Shown here: piece after piece, positions 1 through 7,901 of the stretch
Numbering within the stretch: position 1 is the first letter of the stretch
Layout: every line of letters starts with the position of its first letter
Assembly (NCBI GenBank): GCA_028291615.1
Contig: JAQGHM010000310.1
Location: 1 to 43,039 of the forward strand
DNA: 43,039 nucleotides
Direction: 5' to 3'
Source: Phycisphaerales bacterium
GTDB taxonomy: Bacteria > Planctomycetota > Phycisphaerae > Tepidisphaerales > Tepidisphaeraceae
Made by a program: the position numbers and the translations under genes
The notes under the pieces: generated by a model
What the model saw: the letters and a program-made list of their open reading frames with translations, nothing else
The model's database searches: none
Told to the model about the DNA's origin: nothing

Positions 1-1622
1 TTGAAGACGGCGCGGAAGACCCAGCCGTGGCCGTGGAAGTCGGCGAACTGCATGCGCTGGAGCTTGGCGTTGAACTCGGGGGTGCCGATGTTCTCAAGGA
101 ATTTGGAATCGGACCAGAGGCCGCGGACGGCCGAGCCTTCGGGGTTATGGAGCTGGGTTTTGTATTCGTCTTCGGGGGTGGGGTAGCGCTGCTTTTTGGG
201 GTACATGAACTGGGCGTCGGACTCGTTGTCCCACCACATGAAGCCGAGGTAGGAGTTGAGGACGTTGGTGCCAGGGTGGATGTGGCAGACGATGCAGGTG
301 CTGGTGGGCATGGCGCGGACGAACTTATGTTCGACGGGGTGCCCGGAGGTGGTGTTGACCTGACTAATGTCGACGTTGCCTACGGAGAGTTTTCCTTCGG
401 TGCTGAGGGCAATTGGCGCGCCGGGGATCCGGGACGGCGCTTTGGTCGCGGAGCTCCCGGCGCTTTGTCCCGGCGTGCTTGGGGTGTTGTTGTCGGGATT
501 TACGCTGGGGTCTTTAGAGAAGGACTTGCCCTGGTTGCCGAATTGGGACCATCTTGCGGAGTGGACGGGGCTTCGGTCGTTGGCGTAGACGACGTGGCAG
601 GCGGAGCAACCGGAGGAGCGGTAGTCGCCGGGGTGGTCGTTGGTGCCCATGAAGTTGAGCGTGGGGTCGAGGAGGCGGGTTTTCTGCAGGCCGATGGTGA
701 CGGGGTCGGTGCGGACGTCGGTGCCGAAGCCGCGGAGGGAGAGCTTGACGTCGGGGCGGCCGGGGGGTTCGAGGGAGTTGGGGACGCCGATGATCGGGCG
801 CGAGAGCCCGCCGCGCTCGAAGACGCGCAGGACGTTACCGGGCTGGCTGATTTCCCAGCGGAGGAGCGGCCAGAGCTCGACGATCATGCCGTTGCGCTCG
901 ACCTGGCGGGTGGTGGGTCGGCTGGTGGGGCGGATAATGGCGGGTGAGCCGTCGGGGGCGTAGCCTTCGCCGTAGATGGCGGTCTTGGAGTTGTTGCTGC
1001 CGTTGTTGTAGAGGGCGGCCTGCCAGAGCATGCTGCCGTGGGCCATCATGGAGCTGGGGACGTTGCGGGTTTGCTCAGCGTGGCAGGAGGCGCAGGCGAC
1101 CTGTGCTGCGCGAAGATCGCCGGGGTTGACGAAGCGGATGAAGTCGGGGGACTCGACGAGGGTGGCGGTGGCGGCGGCTTGCGGATTGGCGCTGTTGGGC
1201 CAGAGCTCACGATTTTTGGGCTGGACGTGGGCGGCGAGCATCAGGGTGCGATGGCGGGGGTCGGTGGGGGAGATCTTGTCGGGGACGTCGATGTTGGGAT
1301 GACCACCGTGGCAATCGACGCAGGCGAGACGGACGGCCGTCTCGTGCATCGTGTGGCTGTCGGTCTGACTATGGCAGGCGAGGCAGGACTTGGAGAAGGC
1401 CTTGACGTCGGCCTCGTCGGCGCGACCGGTGCCGGCGGGGGCGGGGGCGAAGTTGAAGCCGAGCAGCTTGGCGGTCTGCGTGGTCGGGACGGTGGTGGCA
1501 GACCACATCGTGTTGATGGGTTGCGGCGCGGCGGATGGGGTGGATGAATGCTGGCAGGAGATGAGGACGACGGCCAGCGTCACGGATAGGGCGACGAGGA
1601 GGATGAGTGGAGTGCGTTTCAT
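1..1622 (-). CDS. Multihaem c-type cytochrome lipoprotein (C-terminus beyond window)
   Basis: Reading the minus strand from the ATG at 1622 gives an uninterrupted frame to the window edge (about 540 residues seen). It begins MKRTPLILLVALSVTLAVV followed by LISC, a good lipobox, so it is probably a lipoprotein. Five CxxCH haem c sites are visible in order: CLACH, CVDCH, CASCH, CSACH and CIVCH. The last visible part contains DFHGHGWVFRAVF, which I recognise from planctomycete cytochrome c family proteins. The role is inferred to be periplasmic or outer-membrane electron transfer. No strong ribosome site precedes the ATG, and an in-frame GTG lies three codons upstream. It is downstream of the beta-barrel gene on the same strand, across about 200 bp that hold a palindromic repeat. 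The partner electron donor and acceptor cannot be told from sequence. Confidence 0.85.
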   Translation of the reverse strand, partial: MKRTPLILLVALSVTLAVVLISCQHSSTPSAAPQPINTMWSATTVPTTQTAKLLGFNFAPAPAGTGRADEADVKAFSKSCLACHSQTDSHTMHETAVRLACVDCHGGHPNIDVPDKISPTDPRHRTLMLAAHVQPKNRELWPNSANPQAAATATLVESPDFIRFVNPGDLRAAQVACASCHAEQTRNVPSSMMAHGSMLWQAALYNNGSNNSKTAIYGEGYAPDGSPAIIRPTSRPTTRQVERNGMIVELWPLLRWEISQPGNVLRVFERGGLSRPIIGVPNSLEPPGRPDVKLSLRGFGTDVRTDPVTIGLQKTRLLDPTLNFMGTNDHPGDYRSSGCSACHVVYANDRSPVHSARWSQFGNQGKSFSKDPSVNPDNNTPSTPGQSAGSSATKAPSRIPGAPIALSTEGKLSVGNVDISQVNTTSGHPVEHKFVRAMPTSTCIVCHIHPGTNVLNSYLGFMWWDNESDAQFMYPKKQRYPTPEDEYKTQLHNPEGSAVRGLWSDSKFLENIGTPEFNAKLQRMQFADFHGHGWVFRAVF

Positions 1623-1656
1623 GTCATTCACGTTTGGTATTTAACGGGATTTTTTT

Positions 1657-1822
1657 ACCACGAGATTCTTCACCACGGAGGCACGGAGAACACGGAGGAA
1701 AACTTGGAGCTCAGAAAAATACGGCCGCAAAGACGCAAAGAGCGCAAAGAATACAGGGAAATTTAAAAAGCCATTTCTTTCTTCTTCTCTCCGTGTTCTC
1801 CGTGCCTCCGTGGTGCAATTTT
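1657..1822. repeat. Intergenic palindromic element with 27-bp arms
   Basis: The arms 1671-1697 and 1789-1815 are perfect reverse complements (CACCACGGAGGCACGGAG... and its complement). Between them lies a GCAAAG-type run, GCAAAGACGCAAAGAGC, at 1727-1743. A related single arm recurs at 5668-5697. The motif belongs to a dispersed repeat type I have seen in many environmental bacterial genomes. It could fold as a long hairpin between the barrel gene and the cytochrome gene. Confidence 0.85.
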
Positions 1823-1829
1823 TCTTCGT

Positions 1830-3695
1830 TCAGTAGGAAAGCGTAATTCCCATGAAGACTGAGTAAAGGGTTTGCGAGCTGTAGAGATCGCGGAAACCGT
1901 TGCCGGGGGTTAGGGCAGCGGCGCCGAAGTTGATGATCGCGTTGTTGTTGAGGAAGGGGCGGTACTGGAGGCCGATGGAGTAATCCAGGCCGATGTCGCG
2001 GCCGATCTTGTTGTCGTGCTCGAGCTCCTTGAGGACCTGCGTGTCGGCGAACCTGATCCAGGAGACGTTGGCGAGGGCCTTGAGCTTGGGGGTGATGTCG
2101 AAGTCGGTGCCGAGGTTGTAGATGAAGAGGCCGGGGTTGACGAAGTTAGCCTGGCCCTGCTCTTTGCTGGTGCGAAGGTCGGGGAGAAAGGAGTTGCGGT
2201 TGACGGTGTTGACGCCGCCACCACCGGTGAGGCGGATGGCTTGGCGGACGAAAAGGCTGGTGCCGCCGCCGGCGAAGTTGGGGTTGTCGAAGATCGAATC
2301 GAAGCCCGTGGCCTTATCGTCGAAGGGATTGTCGTCGCCGCTGGCCCAGAGGAAGCTGGCGCGATAGCGGATCCAATCCTGGTCGTAGGAAAGTTCGACG
2401 GCAAACATCTGGGCGTTGATATCGACTTGCTGGCCGGCGATCGGGTTGAACGATTCATCGCCCAGGGCCCAGTAGAACTGGTGGGTGAGATTGAGGCGGC
2501 CGATGTGACCGTCGCCGGCCCAGCCGAGGTAGTAGGCGTTGACCCGCTTTTCGCGAACGATGCCGATGGGGGCGGGGCGGACGATGACGCCGTTGTCATC
2601 GATTTGGCCGTGACCGTCGTCGATGTTGGCGTGGAAGGAGAGCTGGGCGGTGTAACCTAGGAGGTTGAGGAAATCCTGCTGGTAGACGTTGGCGATGAAG
2701 ACCTGCTGGCCGCGGAACGAGTAGGCGTTGAGGCCGGAGTTGGTGTCCTTTTCAAGCTGGTTGAAATAGGCCAGGTTCCATTGGGTCTTGTTGTTGTCGT
2801 AGGTTCCGAAGAGGCGGACGCCAGGTTCATTATCGGAGAAGAGGAAGCCGCGGAAGTCGGACTGAAAGCCCTGGATACCGACGCGGACGGACCAGAAATC
2901 GTAGTTGACGGAGAGGTCGCCGAGGTGCTTTTCGTAGAAGAGCTCCTGCATGCCGAGCCACTCGTCGTGTCGGTCGCGGCCCTCGTGGACGTCGGGGTCG
3001 ATGAGGCCGAGCTCCTGGGTGTTGACGTAGTTGTAGTTGAGGACGGGGGTGGCGCGGAGTTCCCAGTCGCGGGGGCGGTATACGCTGTCACCCTGGAAGA
3101 GCTCGACGGAGAGGATGAAGTTCTGGTTGACGAGGTATTGGCGGCCGGCGCCGAAGAAGGCGAGGGAGTCGGCATCCCTGGTGGAGACGCCGCTGGGGAC
3201 GGGGAGGCGGCGGGTTTCGAGGAGGGTGTCGCTGGTGGCGTTGAGGGAGAGGAAGATGTCTTGGCCGATGATGGGGTAATCGCCCTTCAAGACGTTTTGC
3301 TTGTAGGGATCGAGCGGACCGGCGCGGGTGCCGCCGAAAGCGCCGGGCTCGGCGTTGAAGCGGGATTCGGGCGGGCCACCAATGCGCCAGCGGTCGGGGA
3401 TGGGGAGGAAGTCAGAGGAGCCCGGGCCGCGCTGGAGCGGGGAGGAGCCGACGTAACCGCTGGGGCGGCGCGTGATGGGCTCGGCGGGGGGCGAGTAGGG
3501 CTCGACGGGGCGCGAGGCGGGCTCGGGGGTTGTATCGACCGGCTGGGATGCGGGCGGCTTGCCGGGGATACGGCGCGGAATCTGCGCGGTTGCGGAATTG
3601 GAGAGGAGCAGTATTGAAGCCAGTCCAGCGCAGGCGAACATCGAGAGGCGCGGACGGATCGAACGGACGGCGAGATGTGACATGCGGACACCCAT
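1830..3695 (-). CDS. Outer-membrane beta-barrel protein, unrecognised family
   Basis: A 621-residue exported protein. The N-terminus has a basic stretch, a hydrophobic core (FACAGLASILLLSNSATAQ) and a probable cleavage site after ATAQ. A Pro/Arg-rich linker follows to about residue 90. The rest alternates aromatic and polar residues as in barrel strands (for example VNYDFWSVRVGIQGFQSDFRG and TQWNLAYFNQLEKD) and ends with an aromatic residue, FMGITLSY, as many outer-membrane barrels do. The ATG at 3695 has GGGGAAG just ahead of it. An ATG at 3683 would place that element at a more usual distance, and an upstream start at 3725 also exists. It lies upstream of a lipoprotein cytochrome on the same strand and diverges from a haem-binding-type gene. 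Role is inferred: porin or cytochrome-associated barrel. No specific family is recognised. Confidence 0.75.
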   Translation of the reverse strand: MGVRMSHLAVRSIRPRLSMFACAGLASILLLSNSATAQIPRRIPGKPPASQPVDTTPEPASRPVEPYSPPAEPITRRPSGYVGSSPLQRGPGSSDFLPIPDRWRIGGPPESRFNAEPGAFGGTRAGPLDPYKQNVLKGDYPIIGQDIFLSLNATSDTLLETRRLPVPSGVSTRDADSLAFFGAGRQYLVNQNFILSVELFQGDSVYRPRDWELRATPVLNYNYVNTQELGLIDPDVHEGRDRHDEWLGMQELFYEKHLGDLSVNYDFWSVRVGIQGFQSDFRGFLFSDNEPGVRLFGTYDNNKTQWNLAYFNQLEKDTNSGLNAYSFRGQQVFIANVYQQDFLNLLGYTAQLSFHANIDDGHGQIDDNGVIVRPAPIGIVREKRVNAYYLGWAGDGHIGRLNLTHQFYWALGDESFNPIAGQQVDINAQMFAVELSYDQDWIRYRASFLWASGDDNPFDDKATGFDSIFDNPNFAGGGTSLFVRQAIRLTGGGGVNTVNRNSFLPDLRTSKEQGQANFVNPGLFIYNLGTDFDITPKLKALANVSWIRFADTQVLKELEHDNKIGRDIGLDYSIGLQYRPFLNNNAIINFGAAALTPGNGFRDLYSSQTLYSVFMGITLSY

Positions 3696-3883
3696 TTCTT
3701 CCCCGCGGTACATGTGCTGAGTCACTCGGACCGCGCGGACAGTTTACAACGAGCGCGGCGATGATCCACCGTTATGTAACGACTTCTCACAGATTCTCAA
3801 ATTTTTTTAACTGCTCGCATCCTGTTATTGCACGACGGAGATATTGCCAACGGCGCGGCGAAGGATTAGTAATTGTGGCGAAC

Positions 3884-5608
3884 ATGGGTGACTCTACAGC
3901 GAAAAATACCGTGAAGACAAAATCTAAAAAACCGGTTTTCGTGGAAGTGCTCGAGGATCGCCGGATGCTGAGCGGGTCATCGCCGCAACCGCTGCGCAAC
4001 GAGGCGGATTACCGGAGCGAGAGCCTGACGGCGCGCGAGGTGCAGGGATTGTTGGCGCAGGCGGCGTCGCAGGCGCTGCCAACGCAGATCATCGTGATCA
4101 CGGATCGGGAGGGGGTGGTGCTGGGATCGTTCCGCATGCGCCGGGCCAAGCCGGGGCTGGCTTCGACGTTTAAACGCATCTTGTCGAAGGCGACGGCGCG
4201 GGCGCGCACGGCGGCGCTGTTCGAGAGCACGGGCGAGGCGTTTACCACGCGGACGGCGCGATTCATCGTGCAGGATCACTTCCCGCACCCGGTGCAGAAC
4301 ACGCCTGGCGGGCCGCTTTATGGCGTGGAATTTTCGACGCTGCCGGGATCGGATGTCGGGCTGCCCAACACGCGCGACCTGCCGACGGGCGTGGGTTCGG
4401 TTCGACTGAATATCAGCGGTGATCCGGGCGGGATTCCGCTTTATAAGAACGGGATCCCGGTGGGGGGAATTGGGGTGGCGGGGGACGGGCGGGATGTCGC
4501 GGTGCGGAAGGATCTGATCCCGGCGCTGCTCGACCCGGACAATCGGCATTCGAAGTTTTACAACGGCAGCGAAGAACACGACCTGGACGAGACGGTGGCG
4601 CTGGCGGGGGCGCGCGGGTTCATGGCCAATGAGAAAATCCGCGCTCCGCGAATTTTTATTGACGGGCTGGCGCTTCCGTTTACGGCGGACACACCGGCGA
4701 CGGGCCAGCCTTCACAAACCTTGTCGCAGCTCGTGGCGACGGGCGCGGGTTCGGTGATCGTTGCGCCGACGGATTCGGTGGCGCCCCCCTTCCCGCGCGC
4801 CACGTTTGCGGGCGTGGGGGGGGAACTGAAGAACACCAACCCGGCAGCGACGAACTTCGGCATCATCCCCAGCAATGACACGTCGAAAGATTCGACGCGG
4901 CTGACGGTCGCGGACGTGCAGCAGATCATCAACGATGCGGTGGCGCAGGCGATCAAGACGCGCGGCGGCATCCGCCTGCCGACGGGCAAGCCGGCGCGAG
5001 TGCACGTGGCGGTGGTGGATCGCGACGGGGACATCCTGGGCGTCTTCCGGATGGATGACGGGACCAACTTCAGCTACGACGTGGCGGTGCAGAAGGCGCG
5101 GACGTCGGCGTTTTTCTCCGACAACACGCACGCATTTTCGGCGCGGGCGATCGGGTTCATGAGCCAGGCGTTTTTCCCGCCGGGGATCGCTGACACGGGG
5201 CCGGGGCCGCTGTTCCAAGTGCAGGATCAATTGTCTTTGCAGTCCTTCCCTAATCCGACCAACCTGAAGGCGCCGCTGGCCAACGGGATCACGATCTTCC
5301 CGGGCGGGGTGCCGCTTTATAAGAAGGGCGTGCTGGTGGGGGCTGTGGGGATCAGCGGCGACGGCGTGGATCAGGACGACATCATCGCCTTCGCGGGCGG
5401 GAAGCGCTACGCGCCGGCGGTGTCGATCCGCAGCGATGCGCTGCCGCAGGATCAGGTAGTCAGCTTCATCCGCTCCAAGCTGGAAGTGCTGGGGAGCAAC
5501 TTCAATATTTCGATCGGACAGCAGTTGTTCTCGATCCAGCGGATCAACGCGAAGCTGGATAATATCCGGCTGCCTTACGTGAAGTTCCCGCGGAATCCTG
5601 AGGTTTGA
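3884..5608 (+). CDS. LEPR-XLL-type exported protein with two GlcG/HbpS haem-binding domains
   Basis: A 574-residue protein. Near residues 22-30 is VLEDRRMLSG, the planctomycete form of the LEPR-XLL motif found at the start of exported proteins, here in place of an ordinary signal peptide. Two GlcG/HbpS (DUF336) domains follow, at about residues 48-230 and 335-510. Both show the family features: a strand such as VHVAVVDRDGDILGVFRMD, a KAR(T)A helix, and a C-terminal PLYK(N/K)G(I/V)xVGxxGxxGDG. HbpS-type domains bind haem in Streptomyces, while GlcG proteins are of unclear function. I chose the ATG at 3884 because it directly precedes the basic stretch and export motif; a GTG at 3875 is possible. 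It is transcribed away from the beta-barrel gene and sits among multihaem cytochromes, which suggests haem capture or redox sensing at the surface. Confidence 0.85.
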   Translation: MGDSTAKNTVKTKSKKPVFVEVLEDRRMLSGSSPQPLRNEADYRSESLTAREVQGLLAQAASQALPTQIIVITDREGVVLGSFRMRRAKPGLASTFKRILSKATARARTAALFESTGEAFTTRTARFIVQDHFPHPVQNTPGGPLYGVEFSTLPGSDVGLPNTRDLPTGVGSVRLNISGDPGGIPLYKNGIPVGGIGVAGDGRDVAVRKDLIPALLDPDNRHSKFYNGSEEHDLDETVALAGARGFMANEKIRAPRIFIDGLALPFTADTPATGQPSQTLSQLVATGAGSVIVAPTDSVAPPFPRATFAGVGGELKNTNPAATNFGIIPSNDTSKDSTRLTVADVQQIINDAVAQAIKTRGGIRLPTGKPARVHVAVVDRDGDILGVFRMDDGTNFSYDVAVQKARTSAFFSDNTHAFSARAIGFMSQAFFPPGIADTGPGPLFQVQDQLSLQSFPNPTNLKAPLANGITIFPGGVPLYKKGVLVGAVGISGDGVDQDDIIAFAGGKRYAPAVSIRSDALPQDQVVSFIRSKLEVLGSNFNISIGQQLFSIQRINAKLDNIRLPYVKFPRNPEV

Positions 5609-5667
5609 CGCGCGGAAGAGATTGAACCACGAAGGCGCGAAGGGGACGAAGAAGCGGAAGAAGAATT

Positions 5668-5697
5668 CCACCACGGAGGCACGGAGGACACGGAGAG
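5668..5697. repeat. Second copy of the CACCACGGAGGCACGG-type repeat
   Basis: The bases CCACCACGGAGGCACGGAGG and the next ten match an arm of the element at 1657-1822 with one substitution. A related degenerate motif (AACCACGAAGGCGCGAAGG) lies just upstream at 5625-5643. It follows the stop codon of the haem-binding-type gene. Confidence 0.75.
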
Positions 5698-5940
5698 ATT
5701 TCTCTTCCTCTGTTCCGCAGTGCTCGCGCCGCACCTGCAGGCTGCCGCGTGACAGGCCCCGATGACCGCAAGCCGACAAGGCACCGAAGGCTCAGGAGAA
5801 ACATCGGGCAGGGGCGATGTGACTTGATGGCGGCGCAGGAAAAATATTTCGCGCACCGCGCCCGATAAACTCCGCATCGGGAGGTGAGCTGTTTTCAGGC
5901 CATTGCAAGAGGATTTTTCCGGCTGAAGAGAATTGTTTTT

Positions 5941-6101
5941 CCGCGCGCGAGTACTAAGTCGCGGCGCACGAGTACAAATCGTTACGTTCGAGTAAAAAAT
6001 CGCGGCGCGCGAATACAAAATCGTGGCGTTCGAGCACAAAATCGCGGCGCACGAGAACTCTTTTCGCTCAATTGAGAACTCTTTCGACCCGCGCGAGAAC
6101 G
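5941..6101. repeat. Degenerate tandem repeat of about 21 bp
   Basis: Seven to eight units of 20-21 bp follow one another, with a core like GCGCACGAGTACAAAATCGCG that decays towards the 3' side (GAGAACTCTTTCG). Because the period is a multiple of three, both strands carry short open frames with seven-residue repeats, but none has a convincing start. The rest of the gap 5609-6241 holds no recognisable gene. Confidence 0.8.
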
Positions 6102-6103
6102 GA

Positions 6104-6200
6104 GCTGCTGCGCGGCAGGAGAATAAGGACTCTCGACTTCGCTCCTCACCCTCCCGCCTCGCCGGCCTTGCGGGTTGCGCATGCGGTGTGAAAGACCAAG
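6104..6200 (+). repeat. Dispersed repeat R1, copy 1
   Basis: It begins GCTGCGCGGCAGGAGAATAA and runs on through AGGACTCTCGACTT and a CCCTC/CCGCC-rich middle to GTGTGAAAGACCAAG. The same beginning, middle and end recur at 6846-6948. A shorter, inverted match lies at 7476-7502. Confidence 0.8.
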
Positions 6201-6241
6201 AAGGCGGGCCAATGACGACGTGGGGACGGCCCCCTTTACGG

Positions 6242-6607
6242 CTACGTCAGAAGCACCTGCCGACCGCAAACGGGGCAAAGAGAGTCCTTCACGTGGGAGC
6301 AGACCTTAGTACCGCACCCGTCGCACTGCCCCCACTGGCAGAACGGTTCGCCGGAGAAGTCCTGACGGTAACTGTCCGGGTTGAGGTAGGCGACTGCTGC
6401 GAGCCGCCACGGTGCCCAGTCGAATTGTCCCGCCGCTGGGGCGATGTTCTCATGGACCGCAAGCCCGAGGAACAGGCGGTACTCGAACGCGTCGGGTTCC
6501 GGCGCGGCCTCAGGCCGGTTTGCAAGTGCCTGACGCATGATGTCGGACAGCTCGCCGCCCGAGCACTCCTTCAAGAACGCGACCACGTCAGCCTTACTTG
6601 CGGGCAT
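6242..6607 (-). CDS. Small protein with a C-terminal zinc-ribbon-like domain
   Basis: A 121-residue protein with no family I recognise. The ATG at 6607 is preceded by GGAGGT at good spacing, which supports this start. The first 90 residues are mixed helical sequence. The C-terminus holds CDGCGTKVCSHVKDSLCPVCG, four or five cysteines arranged as CxxC...CxxC, so a bound zinc is likely. It is the first of three small minus-strand genes (with those ending at 6982 and 7603) separated by repeat-rich spacers. The GC content is similar to its neighbours, but the dense repeats suggest a plastic region. Function is unknown. Confidence 0.75.
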   Translation of the reverse strand: MPASKADVVAFLKECSGGELSDIMRQALANRPEAAPEPDAFEYRLFLGLAVHENIAPAAGQFDWAPWRLAAVAYLNPDSYRQDFSGEPFCQWGQCDGCGTKVCSHVKDSLCPVCGRQVLLT

Positions 6608-6643
6608 CGCGGCACCTCCACCGGACTAGCTAGTGATCACTCG

Positions 6644-6770
6644 GACCGGCCGCGCAGGATATAGAATCCCACCGGCACCCGCCGGACGCGGCTCATATCC
6701 TCAAACATACCGACGATTTGCAGCGGCGGCCATCCGAATATAGAGCGGACGGATTCCCGCGCCGCTCGAC
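6644..6770. repeat. Dispersed repeat R2, copy 1
   Basis: Two blocks, 6644-6687 (GACCGGCCGCGCAGGA... to GCCGGAC) and 6721-6764 (CAGCGGCGGCCATCCG... to GGATTCCCGCGC), match 7300-7341 and 7364-7411 in the same order and orientation. Each copy lies just upstream of a small minus-strand gene. Confidence 0.75.
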
Positions 6771-6845
6771 CGGCCCGTCGGGTCGCTCGGCCCCCCCTTG
6801 GCCCGAGGGGCGAAGTCGCCTCCCTGTGTCAAACGGCGGAGCGAA

Positions 6846-6948
6846 GCCGCTGCGCGGCAGGAGAATAAGGACTCTCGACTTGCGCCCCTCACCCTTCCGC
6901 CGCGCCGGGCTGCGCGGCTTGTACATCTGGACGGTGTGAAAGACCAAG
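6846..6948 (+). repeat. Dispersed repeat R1, copy 2
   Basis: It matches copy 1 at 6104-6200 through the GCGCGGCAGGAGAATAAGGA start, a diverged C-rich middle, and the GTGTGAAAGACCAAG end. It occupies most of the space upstream of the R2 copy in the 374-bp gap between the small genes. No gene is seen in that gap. Confidence 0.8.
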
Positions 6949-6980
6949 CCCGCAGACGGCGCGGTCCGTTACAGCGGTGG

Positions 6981-7286
6981 GTTATCTGCACATCGCCCAT
7001 CGCCACGCTTCAGGAACATCCGAGGGGCTCTTCACCTCAACCATGTCCCACTCGACCGCAGCGCAAAAGGGACAGACCGGCGGCTTCTCCGAGCGAGGGT
7101 CATATAGAAGCATAATCCACCTGTTCAGATCATCAGGGTCAATATAGAGGTCTGAGAGTTCGTCGTCTTCGGCGGCAAACGACCCGCAGCAAGTTGTCCG
7201 TTGCAACAGGTAGTCCGAGTTGCTGCACCCATGACTACCGCGAGCTTCGAATTTCCATTTGTCGAGCACGCTCATGTGCAGATAAC
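6981..7286. repeat. 13-bp perfect inverted repeats bracketing a small gene
   Basis: GTTATCTGCACAT at 6981-6993 is the exact reverse complement of 7274-7286. Read on the coding (minus) strand, the gene's ATG lies at the inner end of one arm and its TAA stop lies inside the other arm. The repeats therefore mark both ends of the coding sequence almost exactly. Confidence 0.8.
6982..7275 (-). CDS. Small Cys-containing protein, unrecognised
   Basis: A 97-residue protein starting MSVLDKWKFEARGSHGCSNS. It contains QRTTCCGSFAAEDDELSDLY and an acidic middle, then VCPFCAAVEWDMVEV near the C-terminus. Together these give two CC/CxxC pairs that could bind a metal. I have a weak memory of similar CSNSDYLLQRTTCC proteins in planctomycetes but cannot name a family. 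The ATG at 7275 is taken over a longer upstream frame because that extension is Arg/Pro-rich and crosses the repeat region. Both ends coincide with a 13-bp inverted repeat. No clear ribosome site is visible. Function is unknown. Confidence 0.7.
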   Translation of the reverse strand: MSVLDKWKFEARGSHGCSNSDYLLQRTTCCGSFAAEDDELSDLYIDPDDLNRWIMLLYDPRSEKPPVCPFCAAVEWDMVEVKSPSDVPEAWRWAMCR

Positions 7287-7299
7287 TCGTAATTAAGCT

Positions 7300-7415
7300 G
7301 ACCGGCCGCGCAGGAGAGCATCCCTCTGGCACCTGCCGGACCGGCCAATAATAGCGGCGCGTTCCAGCGGTCGCCATCCGCGAGTATCGGTCGAACGGAT
7401 TCTCGCGCGGGCGTT
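7300..7415. repeat. Dispersed repeat R2, copy 2
   Basis: Blocks 7300-7341 and 7364-7411 align with 6644-6687 and 6721-6764. They differ by scattered substitutions and small gaps. This copy begins 24 bp upstream of the small gene's start. Confidence 0.75.
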
Positions 7416-7440
7416 CCTTCTTCCGAACAACAAGAAGGCA

Positions 7441-7570
7441 GGCCGACGGGGCGAGGTGAGATGCCGGTGCGGCTGAAAGTCCTTATATCCTGTCGCGCAG
7501 CGACGATCCTCATCTGCGGACGCACAGGGGGGCAGCCGCTCCGGCTGAGACTCACCCCGCCCCGTCGGCC
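7441..7570. repeat. Long imperfect palindrome with an inverted R1 fragment
   Basis: The outer arms 7441-7460 and 7551-7570 pair over 20 bp with one mismatch (GCCGACGGGGCGAGGTGAG against its complement). Inside is 7476-7502, an inverted partial copy of R1 (complement reads CGCTGCGCGACAGGATATAA). It fills the 327-bp gap 7276-7602 together with R2 copy 2, and no gene is seen there. Confidence 0.75.
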
Positions 7571-7602
7571 GGAATACTGCGCGGGAGCGCGGGGGCGCGC
7601 CG

Positions 7603-7878
7603 TCATTCGACAGCGCAGAGGACGAGAACTGCTCCGCCGACGGCAAGTTCGAGGATGCTATCGTGAAGCGCACTCGCCACACCCTCCAATACCGGCTCAC
7701 CAGCTAACTCACCGTCCCGGTAAACGCGCACGCGCGAGTGCCATACGGCCAGCACAGGTTCCCACGACGTGGCCACAATGCCGCTCTTGCAGGCGGCACA
7801 TCGGACGTGGAGGCTGAGCCCCTCCACCGTCCATTCATTCGCATCCGACCCGCACTTGAAGCACCGCTCACCATTCAT
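7603..7878 (-). CDS. Small zinc-finger-like protein
   Basis: A 91-residue protein beginning MNGERCFKCGSDANEWTVEG and followed by VRCAACKSG, so CxxC-N15-CxxC at residues 6-30 forms a probable zinc knuckle. The C-terminal half ends in a hydrophobic stretch, ILELAVGGAVLVLCAVE. The ATG at 7878 is the only start that leaves the Cys pairs intact without running into the upstream cytochrome gene, which stops 23 bp away on the same strand. I do not recognise the family. It is the third of the small Cys-rich genes in this island. Confidence 0.65.
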   Translation of the reverse strand: MNGERCFKCGSDANEWTVEGLSLHVRCAACKSGIVATSWEPVLAVWHSRVRVYRDGELAGEPVLEGVASALHDSILELAVGGAVLVLCAVE

Positions 7879-7901
7879 GTGCTGAATAGCATCCTCCGAC
7901 A

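Noticed and set aside
2016..3617. Long plus-strand open frames opposite the beta-barrel gene
   Set aside because: They are Gly/Val/Glu-rich frames caused by high GC on the strand opposite a real gene with signal peptide and barrel pattern; no start site or motif supports them.
5884..6075. Small protein from the 21-bp repeats
   Set aside because: No ribosome site, composition set by the repeat, and frames open on both strands.
5941..6101. CRISPR array
   Set aside because: The units run directly into each other with no spacers, and no cas gene is present.
6242..7878. Integron cassette array
   Set aside because: The spacers do not show paired GTTRRRY and RYYYAAC core sites and no integrase is seen; the cassette-like pattern is kept only as an observation on repeats.
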